Part shown: piece after piece, positions 25,564 to 35,411 of the stretch
Position numbering within the stretch: position 1 is the first letter of the stretch
Layout: each line of letters begins with the position of its first letter
Assembly: GCA_964525945.1 (NCBI GenBank)
Contig: CAZGKX010000019.1
Location: forward strand, 1 to 39,415
Reading direction: 5' to 3'
Length of the DNA stretch: 39,415 bases
DNA from: CAZGKX01 sp964525945
GTDB lineage: Bacteria; Pseudomonadota; Gammaproteobacteria; Legionellales; Legionellaceae
Position numbers and translations under genes: made by a program
The notes under the pieces: generated by a model
What the model was told of the DNA's origin: nothing
The model's input: the letters and a program-made list of their open reading frames with translations, nothing else
Databases searched by the model: none

Positions 25564-26384
25564 GCAATGACCTCCTTGCCTTGGCGTCGTAACAACAACA
25601 GTAAAAAAATCAACGATGCTGTTAACAAAACACTGGTGGCGGCACCTTGTGGCCAGTTATCCAACACCAGAAATTGATTTTGAATCATATTGCCCAGCAA
25701 TATGGAACGCGCACCACCCAATACATTGGGAATGTAAAACAATGTCATAGCAGGCAACAACACCAACAAACACCCTGAGAGGATGCCGTTTGCAGTGTTG
25801 GGTAAAAACACACGGAAAAAAATAGCCCATTTATTTGCACCCAAATCTTTTGCGGCTTCGATTAATTTAAAATCAAAACGCTCCATATTGGTGAAGATGG
25901 GAATCACCATAAAAGGGAAAAGGTTGTAGATGAGGCCGCAAATCACTGCGAAATTAGAGTAAAGCAGCGTCAGTGGCTCAGAAATAATGTGCAATTTAAG
26001 CAAAATGGCGTTTAAAATTCCATTGATTTTTAAAATGGAAATGAGGGCATAAGTGCGGACCAAAGAGCTCGTCCAGAAAGGAATAATGATCAACACCAAA
26101 AGAATGGATTGATGTTTTGATTTTACCAATAAATAACTGAATGGATACGCTAAAAGCAGGCAACAAAATGTGGCAAAGGTAGCAACAAGAATCGATCTCA
26201 AAAAAACTTTGGCAAAAACTGGAGAGAACAAGGCAAGGTAGTTTTGCAACGTAAAAGGGAGTGTGACCAAGTGGCTGCTGTCTTTTGATAAAAAGCTGGC
26301 GATGATCACGCAAGCAATAGGGACTAGGCTAAATAACAGCAACCAAATATAAATAAAATAAAGGGCGAGTGATTTATTTTTCAT
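25560..26384 (-). CDS. potB: Polyamine ABC transporter permease PotB
   Basis: A 274-residue inner-membrane permease, partner of PotC, with about six helices. The EAA loop reads EAAKDLGANKWAIFFRVFLP. A long periplasmic loop after helix 1 (SKDSSHLVTLPFTLQNYLALF) is usual for PotB. It overlaps potA by 11 nt and potC by 4 nt, so the four pot genes are tightly coupled. Confidence 0.93.
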   Translation of the reverse strand: MKNKSLALYFIYIWLLLFSLVPIACVIIASFLSKDSSHLVTLPFTLQNYLALFSPVFAKVFLRSILVATFATFCCLLLAYPFSYLLVKSKHQSILLVLIIIPFWTSSLVRTYALISILKINGILNAILLKLHIISEPLTLLYSNFAVICGLIYNLFPFMVIPIFTNMERFDFKLIEAAKDLGANKWAIFFRVFLPNTANGILSGCLLVLLPAMTLFYIPNVLGGARSILLGNMIQNQFLVLDNWPQGAATSVLLTASLIFLLLLLRRQGKEVIA

Positions 26385-27468
26385 AGGGTAAGAGCACTTC
26401 CCAGCCTGTTAACCATTCCACCCATACTTGTTCATCGGGCGAATACTCTAACTTATCATCGTCTTCATCAAAAAATTCTGACGCATTAATAATTTTCCCG
26501 GATTTTAGTGCTACCTTTAAATCGACTGTTGAGCCTTTGTAAATAATATCGACAATTTTGCCGGGTAACATTCTGCTTGTATCCGACACTTCCGTTTTAC
26601 TCCAAACTCGAATGTCTTCTGGGCGAATAATCAAGTGAAGCTGATCACCTGTCTGGTAATGACCTGTATTTTTACAGAGCAATGGAACCGATTCGACCTC
26701 AATGATCAAATGCTCATGTTCAATAGCGTCAACGTGGGCATTAAAAATATTGGCTTCACCAATAAACATGGCAACATTGAGGTTGCTCGGAGTTTCATAA
26801 ACCTGGCGGGGTGTACCAATTTGATCAATATGACCATGGTTGAAAACGACAATGCGATCAGACATCGACAAAGCTTCTTCTTGATCATGGGTGACAAAAA
26901 TAAACGTCATGTTCAGTCGCTTTTGCAATTGTTTGAGTTCAGATTGCATGTCTTTACGGAGGCGATAATCGAGCGAACTGAGGGGTTCATCAAGCAATAA
27001 AACCTGGGGGCGGTTAATAATAGCGCGAGCAATGGCTACGCGTTGTTGTTGGCCGCCACTGAGTTGTTGGGTATTGCGTTCAGACAGCGCTTCCAATTGC
27101 ACCAATTGCAACGATTCGCTGACCCGCTGGTTTATTTCTTGTTGGCTCACATTTTGACAGCGCAGTGAAAAAGCGACATTTTCAAAAACGGTGAGATGGG
27201 GGAACAGGGCATAGCTTTGAAAAACAGTGTGGACGTCGCGTTTTTGTGGAGGTAGATGGTTCACACATTGGCCATTGATAAAAATTTGACCGGATGTCGG
27301 TTGTTCAAACCCCGAAATCATACGCAATAAAGTGGTTTTGCCACAGCCCGAGGGCCCTAGCAGGGTTAAAAATTCCCCAGCAAACACCGACAGTGAAACA
27401 TCATTTAAAACAGCAACATGCTCATAAGATTTATAAAGTTGCTTGATTTCAATGAGTGGATTTAGCAT
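26374..27468 (-). CDS. potA: Polyamine ABC transporter ATPase PotA
   Basis: ATP-hydrolysing subunit that drives polyamine import through PotBC, 364 residues. Walker A is GPSGCGKTT (38-46). The Q-loop region is TVFQSYALFPHLTV, the ABC signature LSGGQQQRVAIARA, Walker B VLLLDEPLSSLD and the H-loop FVTHDQEEA. A C-terminal TOBE-type domain (~240-364, LIIRPEDIRVW) marks the MalK/PotA group and usually has a regulatory role. It is the first gene of the operon, with a near-consensus promoter just upstream (27492-27520). Confidence 0.96.
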   Translation of the reverse strand: MLNPLIEIKQLYKSYEHVAVLNDVSLSVFAGEFLTLLGPSGCGKTTLLRMISGFEQPTSGQIFINGQCVNHLPPQKRDVHTVFQSYALFPHLTVFENVAFSLRCQNVSQQEINQRVSESLQLVQLEALSERNTQQLSGGQQQRVAIARAIINRPQVLLLDEPLSSLDYRLRKDMQSELKQLQKRLNMTFIFVTHDQEEALSMSDRIVVFNHGHIDQIGTPRQVYETPSNLNVAMFIGEANIFNAHVDAIEHEHLIIEVESVPLLCKNTGHYQTGDQLHLIIRPEDIRVWSKTEVSDTSRMLPGKIVDIIYKGSTVDLKVALKSGKIINASEFFDEDDDKLEYSPDEQVWVEWLTGWEVLLPYEK

Positions 27469-27491
27469 GTATTTGGGTCACAAAAGTATGA

Positions 27492-27520
27492 ATTATGTAG
27501 GATTAGGCTGAATTTGTCTA
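27492..27520 (-). promoter_or_regulatory. Sigma70 promoter of potABCD
   Basis: Minus strand: -35 TAGACA (27520-27515), 17-bp spacer, -10 CATAAT (27497-27492). Each hexamer is 5/6 to consensus. It places transcription start about 17 nt before the potA ATG at 27468. No operator was recognised. Confidence 0.7.
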
Positions 27521-27575
27521 ACGCTCTGGATGAAAAAGTGCGGGCCAAGAAGGCTTTTTTCACGTTCATCCAGGT

Positions 27576-27929
27576 TCAATAGGCTGCAAATGTTTCAACC
27601 GGTTTTTGCAAACTGCAAAGTTCAGAGACGGCTCCGTTGTTGCAAATGACCAAACCTAATTCATCGATCTTAAATACCCCACCTTGCCAGAGACAACATC
27701 CTTCAATTTTTTGCAAATCCATCACGGCATGAATGGTGCAATAACACGTGGAATAGTCGCCGTTTTTACACACATAATGGCCAGCGGATGAATCGCAATA
27801 TTGAATGCCACCTAATCGATCACAGCACCCACCACCTCCCTGGTCGCCGTTGCCACAGTGACGATGGCTATAGGCAATGGATGTGCTGAATAAAACGATG
27901 ACTAGGAGTAGGCGTTTCAATACGGGCAT
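27576..27929 (-). CDS. Small secreted cysteine-rich protein with duplicated motif
   Basis: 117 residues with a signal peptide (1-21, cut near SIAYS) and about 14 cysteines in the mature part, suggesting a disulfide-rich periplasmic or secreted protein. Two copies of one pattern are visible: GCCDRLGG...VCKNGDYSTC and GCCLWQGG...ICNNGAVSELC. The shared form is G-C-C-x3-G-G-x(11-12)-C-x-N-G-x2-S-x-(x)-C. Short 'CC..GG...C.DG..S..C' modules occur in various bacterial exported proteins; I recall them but cannot name the family with certainty. It lies upstream of potA on the same strand, but potA has its own promoter, so a functional link is not implied. Function unknown. Confidence 0.8.
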   Translation of the reverse strand: MPVLKRLLLVIVLFSTSIAYSHRHCGNGDQGGGGCCDRLGGIQYCDSSAGHYVCKNGDYSTCYCTIHAVMDLQKIEGCCLWQGGVFKIDELGLVICNNGAVSELCSLQKPVETFAAY

Positions 27930-28005
27930 TTATAAATCCAAAAAAATGATGTAAAAAAAGAATAACATAGATATACTTCGCGCGGCCACAATTTGCGGTT
28001 ATTGT

Positions 28006-29238
28006 TTAAGATTCCATGAGTGGTATTTCATGGACCTCCAGCTCACACGCTTCAATTTTTTGAAAGCGTTGCGTTATTTTTTTTGCAGAAGTATTGACGT
28101 CGTTGGCATCTTGGTGAGCCATGTCAATGTGTTTGGTCAATTTGTCCATACGTTTTTCAAAACGTTGAAAATCATCGGCCAGGGAATGCAAATGTTTTTG
28201 AATAATATGGACTTGTTTTCGTGTGGCGTCGTCTTTAAGCACAGCTTTGGCTGTGGTCAATACTGCCATCAAGGTGCTTGGCGAAACGAGCCAGACTTTG
28301 GAGCGTTGGGACAAAGCAATGATATCGGGGTAATTGGCGTGAATTTCTGCAAAAATGGCTTCGGCAGGAATAAACATGATCGCACCATCGGTGGTTTCGT
28401 TGGGAACAATGTACTTTTCCGCAATGTCTTTGATATGTTTTTGCAAGTCTTGACGAAATTGCTGCTGCAAAGGTTTGCGTTCTATGGATGGATCGCTATT
28501 CATTAGTTTCTGATACGTCTCGAGTGGAAATTTGGCATCAATGGCAATATTTCCAGTGGGTTCGGGTAAAAACAACATGCAATCGACCCGTTTTTGATTG
28601 CTTAAGGTGTATTGCAACCCGTAATGGGTGCTGGGGATCATATTGGCAATCAGGTTGGCCAATTGCACTTCGCCAAAAGCGCCGCGCGCGCGCTTATCGA
28701 CCAATATATCCTGCAAACTAACCACATGGCTGGATAACTCTGTGATTTTCTTTTGGGCCTCATCAATGATGGTTAGACGTTTAACGACATCAATGAAGGT
28801 GGATGACGTTTTTTCAAATCCTTCTGCAAGTCGATGATTGACTTGTTGGGTGAGGCTTTGCAAATGGGTGCGTATTTCTTCCATCAGGGTTTGTAAATGA
28901 CCGGTCAATGAGACGGAATGTTGTTGTACACTATGGTTGATTTGTTCACGAATGTCCACCATTTGCAGCTGCACGGTTTCTGTGATCAAACGTTGGTTGC
29001 TTATTTGACCTTGCATGATTTTTTCTTGAATCTGATGTTGTCCAGTTTGTACCATTTGCTGCAAACCCAGTTGCAGTTGATGCGTTTCTGCAGAGATGAT
29101 TTGTTGCAATTTGTCATCGTATACTTTTTCTGCGTGTTGCTGCTGGCGACGTTGCGAGATTAAAAACCAAAGAAAAAAGAAGAGTTGAAAAGAGATGGCT
29201 CCGCCTACAATCGAGAGCAATAGCTGGGTTTGGTTCAT
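28006..29238 (-). CDS. rmuC: DNA recombination protein RmuC
   Basis: 410 residues with the RmuC layout. An N-terminal membrane anchor (LLLSIVGGAISFQLFFFLW) is followed by a long Gln-rich coiled coil (~35-150). The conserved nuclease-like core then begins at RARGAFGEVQLANLI, with DCMLFLPEP and AIDAKFPLETYQ. Further blocks are AIMFIPAEAIFAEI and VWLVSPSTLMAVL. In E. coli RmuC limits inversions at short inverted repeats; its biochemical activity is inferred from the restriction-like fold. A good promoter lies upstream at 29315-29343. The 76 bp between its stop and the Cys-rich gene contain no clear terminator. Confidence 0.95.
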   Translation of the reverse strand: MNQTQLLLSIVGGAISFQLFFFLWFLISQRRQQQHAEKVYDDKLQQIISAETHQLQLGLQQMVQTGQHQIQEKIMQGQISNQRLITETVQLQMVDIREQINHSVQQHSVSLTGHLQTLMEEIRTHLQSLTQQVNHRLAEGFEKTSSTFIDVVKRLTIIDEAQKKITELSSHVVSLQDILVDKRARGAFGEVQLANLIANMIPSTHYGLQYTLSNQKRVDCMLFLPEPTGNIAIDAKFPLETYQKLMNSDPSIERKPLQQQFRQDLQKHIKDIAEKYIVPNETTDGAIMFIPAEAIFAEIHANYPDIIALSQRSKVWLVSPSTLMAVLTTAKAVLKDDATRKQVHIIQKHLHSLADDFQRFEKRMDKLTKHIDMAHQDANDVNTSAKKITQRFQKIEACELEVHEIPLMES

Positions 29239-29314
29239 GCATTATCTTCATTTGTAAGGAGGAAAGGCATTATCCTGAAAAACACGTTTAATATCCACTG
29301 GTCAAATGGGTTTT

Positions 29315-29343
29315 ATGATATTTTATAATTTATGCAATGTCAG
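29315..29343 (-). promoter_or_regulatory. Sigma70 promoter of rmuC
   Basis: Minus strand: -35 CTGACA (29343-29338), 17-bp spacer, -10 TATCAT (29320-29315), each 5/6 to consensus. The predicted leader is about 70 nt to the ATG at 29238. Confidence 0.6.
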
Positions 29344-29416
29344 TTGTTGACAACACCAACGATTTGCAAAGTTGGTAATACAATGCCTAAATAAGTTAGG
29401 TTTGAGCGGGAACATT

Positions 29417-30073
29417 TCAATCCGCCCTGTGGTTAACGAGCATATTTTTTCTTAACAATGCACACACTTCCTCGTCACTGGTTTGAGAAAAATTATCGTA
29501 CCAAAGTCCCACTGCTTGAAAATGCAAAGGCGTTAACGGGCAAATGATATCGTCCACCAGGGGGACTAATTTTTCATAGGTGTCCAATGCAGCAACAGGT
29601 GCTGCCACAATTATTTTCGCAGGTTTTTGCTTACGGATGGCTGTGATTGCGGCTTTCATGGTAAAACCTGTGGCAATGCCATCGTCCACCAGCAATACCT
29701 CTTTACCCTTGAGCAAGGGTACTGTACGGGAATGGTAAAGAGTCTCTCGTCGAGCCAACTCTTTTTTTTCTTCTGCAATGGTAGCGTTTACCTCTGTTTT
29801 TTTGAGTTTCAACTGATGAATGAGTTTTTCATCCAATAAAACAATGTCACCGCTGGCAATAGCCCCCATCGCCAATTCTTTATGGTACGGTACACCCAAT
29901 TTACGAACAACAAAGACGTCAAGGGCAAGCGCGAGATGCACGGCGATTTCAAATGCAACGGGAACACCTCCTCTTGGCAAGGCTAGGACAATAGCATCGG
30001 AGTGATGCGCATACGCGTTGAGTTGATGGGCTAAAAAACGACCAGCTTGTCCGCGGTCTGTGAATTTTTCCAT
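29417..30073 (-). CDS. Phosphoribosyltransferase-domain protein
   Basis: A 218-residue cytoplasmic type I phosphoribosyltransferase fold. The PRPP-binding loop is VLLVDDGIATGFT, and the N-terminal block ALPRGGVPVAFEIA is the usual companion. The pattern (DRGQAGRFLA, LPRGGVPV, VRKLGVPYHKELAMGAIA) is that of widespread uncharacterised PRTases with no fixed base specificity, so no substrate is named. A possible ribosome-binding site AGGGAT precedes the ATG at 30073. It is divergent from ligA across 96 bp. The 178 bp downstream, towards rmuC, contain the rmuC promoter and no gene. Confidence 0.88.
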   Translation of the reverse strand: MEKFTDRGQAGRFLAHQLNAYAHHSDAIVLALPRGGVPVAFEIAVHLALALDVFVVRKLGVPYHKELAMGAIASGDIVLLDEKLIHQLKLKKTEVNATIAEEKKELARRETLYHSRTVPLLKGKEVLLVDDGIATGFTMKAAITAIRKQKPAKIIVAAPVAALDTYEKLVPLVDDIICPLTPLHFQAVGLWYDNFSQTSDEEVCALLRKNMLVNHRAD

Positions 30074-30169
30074 GGCTATCCCTAGAAATAAGCGCTAACT
30101 AACTTTCATTACTTTATCATCGATATTTCATAATGGTAAACTCTTGCAAAATTAGACTTTGGTTAAACG

Positions 30170-32185
30170 ATGATGACTGATTCCGTCGAGCAACAGCTGC
30201 ACGCATTAAGAGAAAAAATTCGTCTTTATGATCACCATTATTATGGCCTTGATGAACCTCTGGTGCCGGATGCTGAATACGATCGTTGTTATAGAAATCT
30301 GCAACAGTTGGAACAACAATACCCCCAATACTTGACCAGTGACTCGCCTACTCAAAGGGTTGGTGCAAGTCCGGTCAGTGAATTGCAACCCGTAGAACAC
30401 CGCACTCCGATGCGCTCGTTATCCAATGTTTTTTCAACCGATGAATTGGAAGCATTTATCAAACGCGTAACCGATAAATTGCAGATTGAGGCATCTTCTT
30501 TAACGTTTGCGTGCGAACCTAAATTAGATGGCTTAGCGGTAAATTTAACGTATAAAAATGGGGTGCTGGTTCATGCTGCTACCCGCGGCGATGGCGCGAT
30601 TGGTGAGGACATTATCAGCAATATAAAAACAATTTCAGCTGTTCCTCTAAAATTAATGACCAACGATGTCCCAGATTTTATTGAAGTTCGGGGTGAAGTT
30701 TTCATGCCTAAAAAAGGATTTGAAGCACTCAATGAGCAAGCGCGGCGGTTAGGTGAAAAAGTATTTGCAAACCCACGCAATGCCGCTGCTGGAAGCTTAA
30801 GGCAGCTGAACCCAGCGATTACGGCAAAACGGCCGTTGGCGATTTATTGTTATGGGATTGGAGCTTGTGAAGGTTTTGTCTTACCCGATAGCCATATGCA
30901 GCGATTGCAATTGTTGCGTGAGTTGGGCTTTCGAGTATCTCCTGAAAATCGCAGCGTATTAGGGATAAAGGGTTGTTTAGACTATTATGAATCGATTCAA
31001 AGCCAACGCTCCAATTTACCGTACGACATCGACGGCGTGGTTTATAAAGTAGACAGTAGGGTGTTTCAGAAAAAATTAGGTTTTGTTGCTCGTGCACCTC
31101 GATTTGCATGTGCTCATAAATTTCCTGCGGTAGAAGAAATGACGGTTCTTGAAGCCGTGGATTTTCAAGTCGGACGGACAGGAGCATTGACGCCGGTGGC
31201 CAGGCTTCGCCCGATCAATGTGGCAGGTGTTGTTGTCAGCAACGCCACTTTGCATAATATGGATGAAATTGCCCGAAAAGATATACGTATTGGCGATACC
31301 GTGATTATTCGACGTGCTGGTGATGTGATACCGGAAGTGGTTGCCGTGGTTAAAGACCCGCGTCCTGCAACCACCCGTGCTATCCATCTACCTGCCACCT
31401 GCCCAGTTTGTAGTGCAGAAGTGGTGCGTATTGAGGATGAAGCTGTTGCCCGTTGCACAGGCGGGTTGTTTTGTAAGGCGCAGTTAAAACGGATGATTTG
31501 GCATTTTGCATCTCGAAAAGCCATGTTTATTGATGGTTTAGGCAGTGGGCTTATTGAGCAACTTGTTGATTTTGGGTTAATCAACGACATGAGTGATCTG
31601 TATGAATTATCGGCGGATGTGCTGCAAACCCTGCCCCGGATGGGAAAAAAATCGGCTGAAAATTTAATTGCGGCTCTTGAGAACAGCAAAAAAACCACGT
31701 TTTCACGGTTTTTATACGCACTTGGTATACGTGAAATAGGAGAGGCCAGCGCGCATATTTTGGCCAATTCATTTGGCAGCATCGATGCTCTTAGAAACGC
31801 GTCAGAAGAACAATTACAGGGCCTTAAAGACATTGGACCGGTCGCTGCTGCCAACACCTTGCACTTTTTTGCCCAACCCCATAACATGGCCGTGATTCAT
31901 AAATTATTGGCCTCTGGTATCCATTGGCCCACCAACGTGAGCACCCTAAATACTGAGCATGTGTTGTTTGGTAAAACGGTTGTTTTAACGGGTTCATTGC
32001 AAAGTTTGAGCCGCGAAGACGCAAAATTAGCGCTTATGAATGTCGGTGCTCGCGTAGCGGGGAGCGTGTCTGCTAAAACAGATTATGTGGTGGCAGGCAG
32101 TGATGCCGGATCAAAATTGGTCAAAGCAACGGCGCTTGGTATTCAAATTCTTTCGGAAAATGAATTACTTACCTTGCTAGTTTAG
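30170..32185 (+). CDS. ligA: NAD+-dependent DNA ligase LigA
   Basis: Seals nicks in replication and repair using NAD+. The 671 residues match E. coli LigA in length and order. The N-terminal Ia domain (DHHYYGLDEPLVPDAEYD) contacts NMN. The adenylation domain has the catalytic lysine in CEPKLDG (Lys118). An OB fold follows, then a four-cysteine zinc finger beginning CPVC with the second pair in CTGGLFC, helix-hairpin-helix repeats, and a C-terminal BRCT domain (~595-671, FGKTVVLTGSLQSLSREDA). The gene begins ATGATG, so the second ATG at 30173 is an equally possible start. No strong Shine-Dalgarno is visible. Confidence 0.98.
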   Translation: MMTDSVEQQLHALREKIRLYDHHYYGLDEPLVPDAEYDRCYRNLQQLEQQYPQYLTSDSPTQRVGASPVSELQPVEHRTPMRSLSNVFSTDELEAFIKRVTDKLQIEASSLTFACEPKLDGLAVNLTYKNGVLVHAATRGDGAIGEDIISNIKTISAVPLKLMTNDVPDFIEVRGEVFMPKKGFEALNEQARRLGEKVFANPRNAAAGSLRQLNPAITAKRPLAIYCYGIGACEGFVLPDSHMQRLQLLRELGFRVSPENRSVLGIKGCLDYYESIQSQRSNLPYDIDGVVYKVDSRVFQKKLGFVARAPRFACAHKFPAVEEMTVLEAVDFQVGRTGALTPVARLRPINVAGVVVSNATLHNMDEIARKDIRIGDTVIIRRAGDVIPEVVAVVKDPRPATTRAIHLPATCPVCSAEVVRIEDEAVARCTGGLFCKAQLKRMIWHFASRKAMFIDGLGSGLIEQLVDFGLINDMSDLYELSADVLQTLPRMGKKSAENLIAALENSKKTTFSRFLYALGIREIGEASAHILANSFGSIDALRNASEEQLQGLKDIGPVAAANTLHFFAQPHNMAVIHKLLASGIHWPTNVSTLNTEHVLFGKTVVLTGSLQSLSREDAKLALMNVGARVAGSVSAKTDYVVAGSDAGSKLVKATALGIQILSENELLTLLV

Positions 32186-32208
32186 TATGATACTTGTACT
32201 ATTTTGGA

Positions 32209-34404
32209 ATGCTAAAAAAAATCTTTTGTCATGTACAGTGCTTGGTGTTTATCGTTTTGTTGTTAAAGCAGGGCGTGTTGCTGGCTGCGGGATGGATTTT
32301 TAATGATCCTTACCCTGCGCAAGAATCCCAGCAAAAAATTTATTACAAGTCTTTTGCGGAACAACCTAAAACGTTGGATCCCGCCAAATCGTATGGGTTG
32401 GCTGAATTTCAAATCGTGATGCAAGTGTATGAACCCGTCGTGCAGTATGATTACTTAACACGCCCTTATACAATTGTGCCATTAACCGCTGTACAAATGC
32501 CAACGGTGCGTTATTTTGATAAAAATAACAATGAAATAACAACCCCTGAATCCACCGAAGTGGCGTACAGCCTTTACACGATTACAATCAAACCCGGCAT
32601 TTTATTTCAGCCACACCCAGCTTTTGCCCAGGAACAAAACACGAACCCTACGCGCTATAAATACCATCCATTGTCACGTGCTTATTTAGAGACGCATAAC
32701 ATCCAGAAACTGACTGATTTTAAAGAAACTGGTATGCGGGAGTTGACGGTTGATGACTATATCTATCAGATCAAACGTTTGGCCAATCCCGGAGTCTCTT
32801 CTCCCATTTATGGTGTGATGAGCCAATATATTTTGGGATTTCGTGACTACGGTAAAACTTTGCCTCAGTACGGACATGTCGATGGATTTTTAGATTTGCG
32901 GAATTATCCTTTGCGTGGCGTGCGCAAAATTGATGATTACACGTTTGAAATCACCTTGATTGGCCAGTATCCCCAGTTTATGTTTTGGTTGGCCATGCCT
33001 TTTTTCTCTCCTTTGCCTTGGGAAGCTGATCGTTTTTATAGCCAACCGGGCATGGCGGATAAAAATTTGAATTTTGGTTGGTACCCCATTGGCACAGGGC
33101 CATTTATGTTAACGGAAAACAACCCCAATAGCCGTATGATTTTGGATAAAAATCCAAATTACCGACCTGAATTTTTGCCCACCAATGGCACGGACAGTGA
33201 TCACCAAAAAGGCTATTCACGCAATGCGGGAAAACGCATTCCCTTTCTAGACAAGGCTGTGTACACCTTGGAAAAAGAGTCGATTCCGCGTTGGAGCAAA
33301 TTTTTGCAAGGTTATTATGATTTATCCGGCATCAGTGCAGACAGTTTTGATCAAGCGATTCATATTACTTCTTCGGGCGATGCTGTTTTAAGTTCTGATT
33401 TTCAAGAAAAAGGTATGCGGTTGGAAAAAACCGTGGAGTTGGCTGTTTATTATATGGGTTTTAATATGTTGGATCCCATAGTCGGAGGGTCTAGCGAGCG
33501 TGCCAGAAAATTAAGGCAGGCAATTTCCATTGCTGTGGATTATGAAGAATACATTGCGATTTTTTTAAACGGTCGTGGCAAGGCAGCGCAAGGTCCTTTG
33601 CCGCCAGGTGTGTTCGGACACAGAAAAGGGGAGCAGGGTATTAATCCCATTGTTTACACTTGGAATCATAATGTTCCAGAACGTCGTTCCATTAAAGCTG
33701 CGAAAGCATTGTTAGTTGAAGCAGGTTATCCCAATGGGATCGATCCCGCTACAGGCCATGCTTTGATTCTCAATTACGATTTGTCTTCAACGGGGGGGCC
33801 GGACGACAAAGCCCAACTGGACTGGATGCGCAAACAATTTGCTCGTATAGGCATAGAATTGGACATAAGGGCCACCCAATACAATCGATTTCAAGAAAAA
33901 ATACGCACAGGAAATGCGCAATTGTTTAAATGGGGATGGGGTGCCGACTACCCTGATCCTGAAAATTTTTTATTTTTATTCTATGGTCCAAACAGTAAAG
34001 TGAAGTATGGTGGCGAAAATGCGGCCAATTATAAAAATCCCACATTTGATAAGTTGTTTGATTTAATGAAAAATAGAAGAAATGATGCAACACGCCAAGC
34101 ATTGATTGATCAGATGGTTTTAATTTTAAGAAAAGATGCTCCGTGGGTATGGGGAATCAACAGTGAAGCGTTCGATTTGAGTCAACAATGGGTTTCCCCC
34201 ACTAAGCCAGCCTCCATTGCCACTAGCACATTAAAGTATATTGATATCAACGATGAGTTGCGGCTTGAATTGCGTCATCTCTGGAACAAACCTCATTTGT
34301 GGCCGATTGGTTTGTTTGTTTTGTTGATTATTATTTCATTGCTGCCGTTTGTGTTTGCTTATCGAAAAAAACAGCTTTCTCATGCCATGAGAGTACGTCC
34401 ATGA
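32209..34404 (+). CDS. ABC transporter substrate-binding protein, family 5 (peptide type), with C-terminal membrane anchor
   Basis: 731 residues from the ATG at 32209; an upstream TTG at 32194 is in frame but gives a poorer signal peptide. The N-terminus (MLKKIFCHVQCLVFIVLLL) is a signal sequence. The core matches SBP_bac_5 proteins (DppA/OppA/YejA type): EQPKTLDPAKSYGLAE near the start, YPIGTGPFMLTENNPNS mid-protein, and WGWGADYPDPENFLFLFYG near the end. It is longer than a typical OppA (~540). Unusually, it ends with a transmembrane segment followed by basic residues (GLFVLLIIISLLPFVFAYRKK), suggesting a membrane-tethered binding protein. The stop overlaps the next permease as ATGA. Ligand unknown; oligopeptides are the family default. 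Confidence 0.9.
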   Translation: MLKKIFCHVQCLVFIVLLLKQGVLLAAGWIFNDPYPAQESQQKIYYKSFAEQPKTLDPAKSYGLAEFQIVMQVYEPVVQYDYLTRPYTIVPLTAVQMPTVRYFDKNNNEITTPESTEVAYSLYTITIKPGILFQPHPAFAQEQNTNPTRYKYHPLSRAYLETHNIQKLTDFKETGMRELTVDDYIYQIKRLANPGVSSPIYGVMSQYILGFRDYGKTLPQYGHVDGFLDLRNYPLRGVRKIDDYTFEITLIGQYPQFMFWLAMPFFSPLPWEADRFYSQPGMADKNLNFGWYPIGTGPFMLTENNPNSRMILDKNPNYRPEFLPTNGTDSDHQKGYSRNAGKRIPFLDKAVYTLEKESIPRWSKFLQGYYDLSGISADSFDQAIHITSSGDAVLSSDFQEKGMRLEKTVELAVYYMGFNMLDPIVGGSSERARKLRQAISIAVDYEEYIAIFLNGRGKAAQGPLPPGVFGHRKGEQGINPIVYTWNHNVPERRSIKAAKALLVEAGYPNGIDPATGHALILNYDLSSTGGPDDKAQLDWMRKQFARIGIELDIRATQYNRFQEKIRTGNAQLFKWGWGADYPDPENFLFLFYGPNSKVKYGGENAANYKNPTFDKLFDLMKNRRNDATRQALIDQMVLILRKDAPWVWGINSEAFDLSQQWVSPTKPASIATSTLKYIDINDELRLELRHLWNKPHLWPIGLFVLLIIISLLPFVFAYRKKQLSHAMRVRP

Positions 34405-35378
34405 TTCAGTATTTATTGCGCCGTATTGCCTATGTGATACCTATTTTAATGGGCATTAATGTATTGACCTTTGTGCTCTTTTTTATGGTGAATTCACCGG
34501 ATGATATGGCGCGTATGCAATTGGGTCAAAAACACATTGGTGCAGAAGAAATCAAGCAATGGAAAGTACAGCATGGTTATGATTTGCCATTGTTTTACAA
34601 TGAAACTCAACCTGGTCTTGCGCATTTAACCCAAACACTATTCTTTCAAAAATCCTTTCGTCTTTTTATCTTTGATTTTGGTCTTTCCGATGCTGGGCGC
34701 GATATAAAACAAGATTTGAGCCAACGCATGTGGCCCAGCTTAGCCATTGCTTTACCCGCTTTGTTGTTAGGGGTGATGTTAAATATCTTGCTTGCCATGC
34801 TGATGGTGTTTTTTAGCATGACCTACCTTGATCTTGGTGGAGTCGTGTTTTGCATTGTATTAATGTCAATATCCAGCATGTTTTATATCATTGGTGGCCA
34901 ATTTTTATTTGGGAAAGTTTTGCGTTTGGTGCCTATTTCAGGTTATGACTCGGGACTTAATGCCATTAAATTTATAGTGTTGCCGATCATCGTTTCGATC
35001 ATCAGTGGAGTAGGTTCGGGAGGGCGATGGTACCGTACTTTGTTTTTGGAAGAAATGAGCAAAGATTATGTAAAAACGGCTCGAGCAAAAGGTCTGTCTG
35101 AAGTCGCTGTGTTGTTTCGGCATGTTTTAAAAAATGCCATGCTGCCTATATTAACGGGTATTGTGGTCATCATTCCTTCCTTGTTCATGGGGAGTTTAGT
35201 TTTGGAGTCTTTTTTTGCGGTGCCCGGATTAGGAAGTTACATCATTGATGCCATCCAACGCCAAGATTTTGCGATTGTACGGGCGATGGTTTTTTTAGGA
35301 TCAGTGCTGTATATATTAGGATTAATTGCAACGGACATATCGTACACGTTTGTTGACCCACGCGTCAGGTTTAAATAA
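34401..35378 (+). CDS. ABC transporter permease, DppB/YejB type
   Basis: 325 residues from the ATG at 34401, which overlaps the binding-protein stop (ATGA). The start is typical of the family: MIQYLLRRIAYVIPILMGIN. About six helices are visible. The EAA loop reads EMSKDYVKTARAKGLSEVAV, followed by RHVLKNAMLPILTGI. It ends with the family's usual YTFVDPRVRFK. It pairs with the next permease. No ATPase gene follows. Confidence 0.92.
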   Translation: MIQYLLRRIAYVIPILMGINVLTFVLFFMVNSPDDMARMQLGQKHIGAEEIKQWKVQHGYDLPLFYNETQPGLAHLTQTLFFQKSFRLFIFDFGLSDAGRDIKQDLSQRMWPSLAIALPALLLGVMLNILLAMLMVFFSMTYLDLGGVVFCIVLMSISSMFYIIGGQFLFGKVLRLVPISGYDSGLNAIKFIVLPIIVSIISGVGSGGRWYRTLFLEEMSKDYVKTARAKGLSEVAVLFRHVLKNAMLPILTGIVVIIPSLFMGSLVLESFFAVPGLGSYIIDAIQRQDFAIVRAMVFLGSVLYILGLIATDISYTFVDPRVRFK

Positions 35379-35411
35379 ACAGACTGGCGCATAACAGGAT
35401 AGAAATGAAAC

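Noticed and set aside
27526..27573. 9-bp inverted repeat CTGGATGAA/TTCATCCAG as terminator of the Cys-rich gene
   Set aside because: Loop of 30 nt, short arms and no T-tract in the right place.
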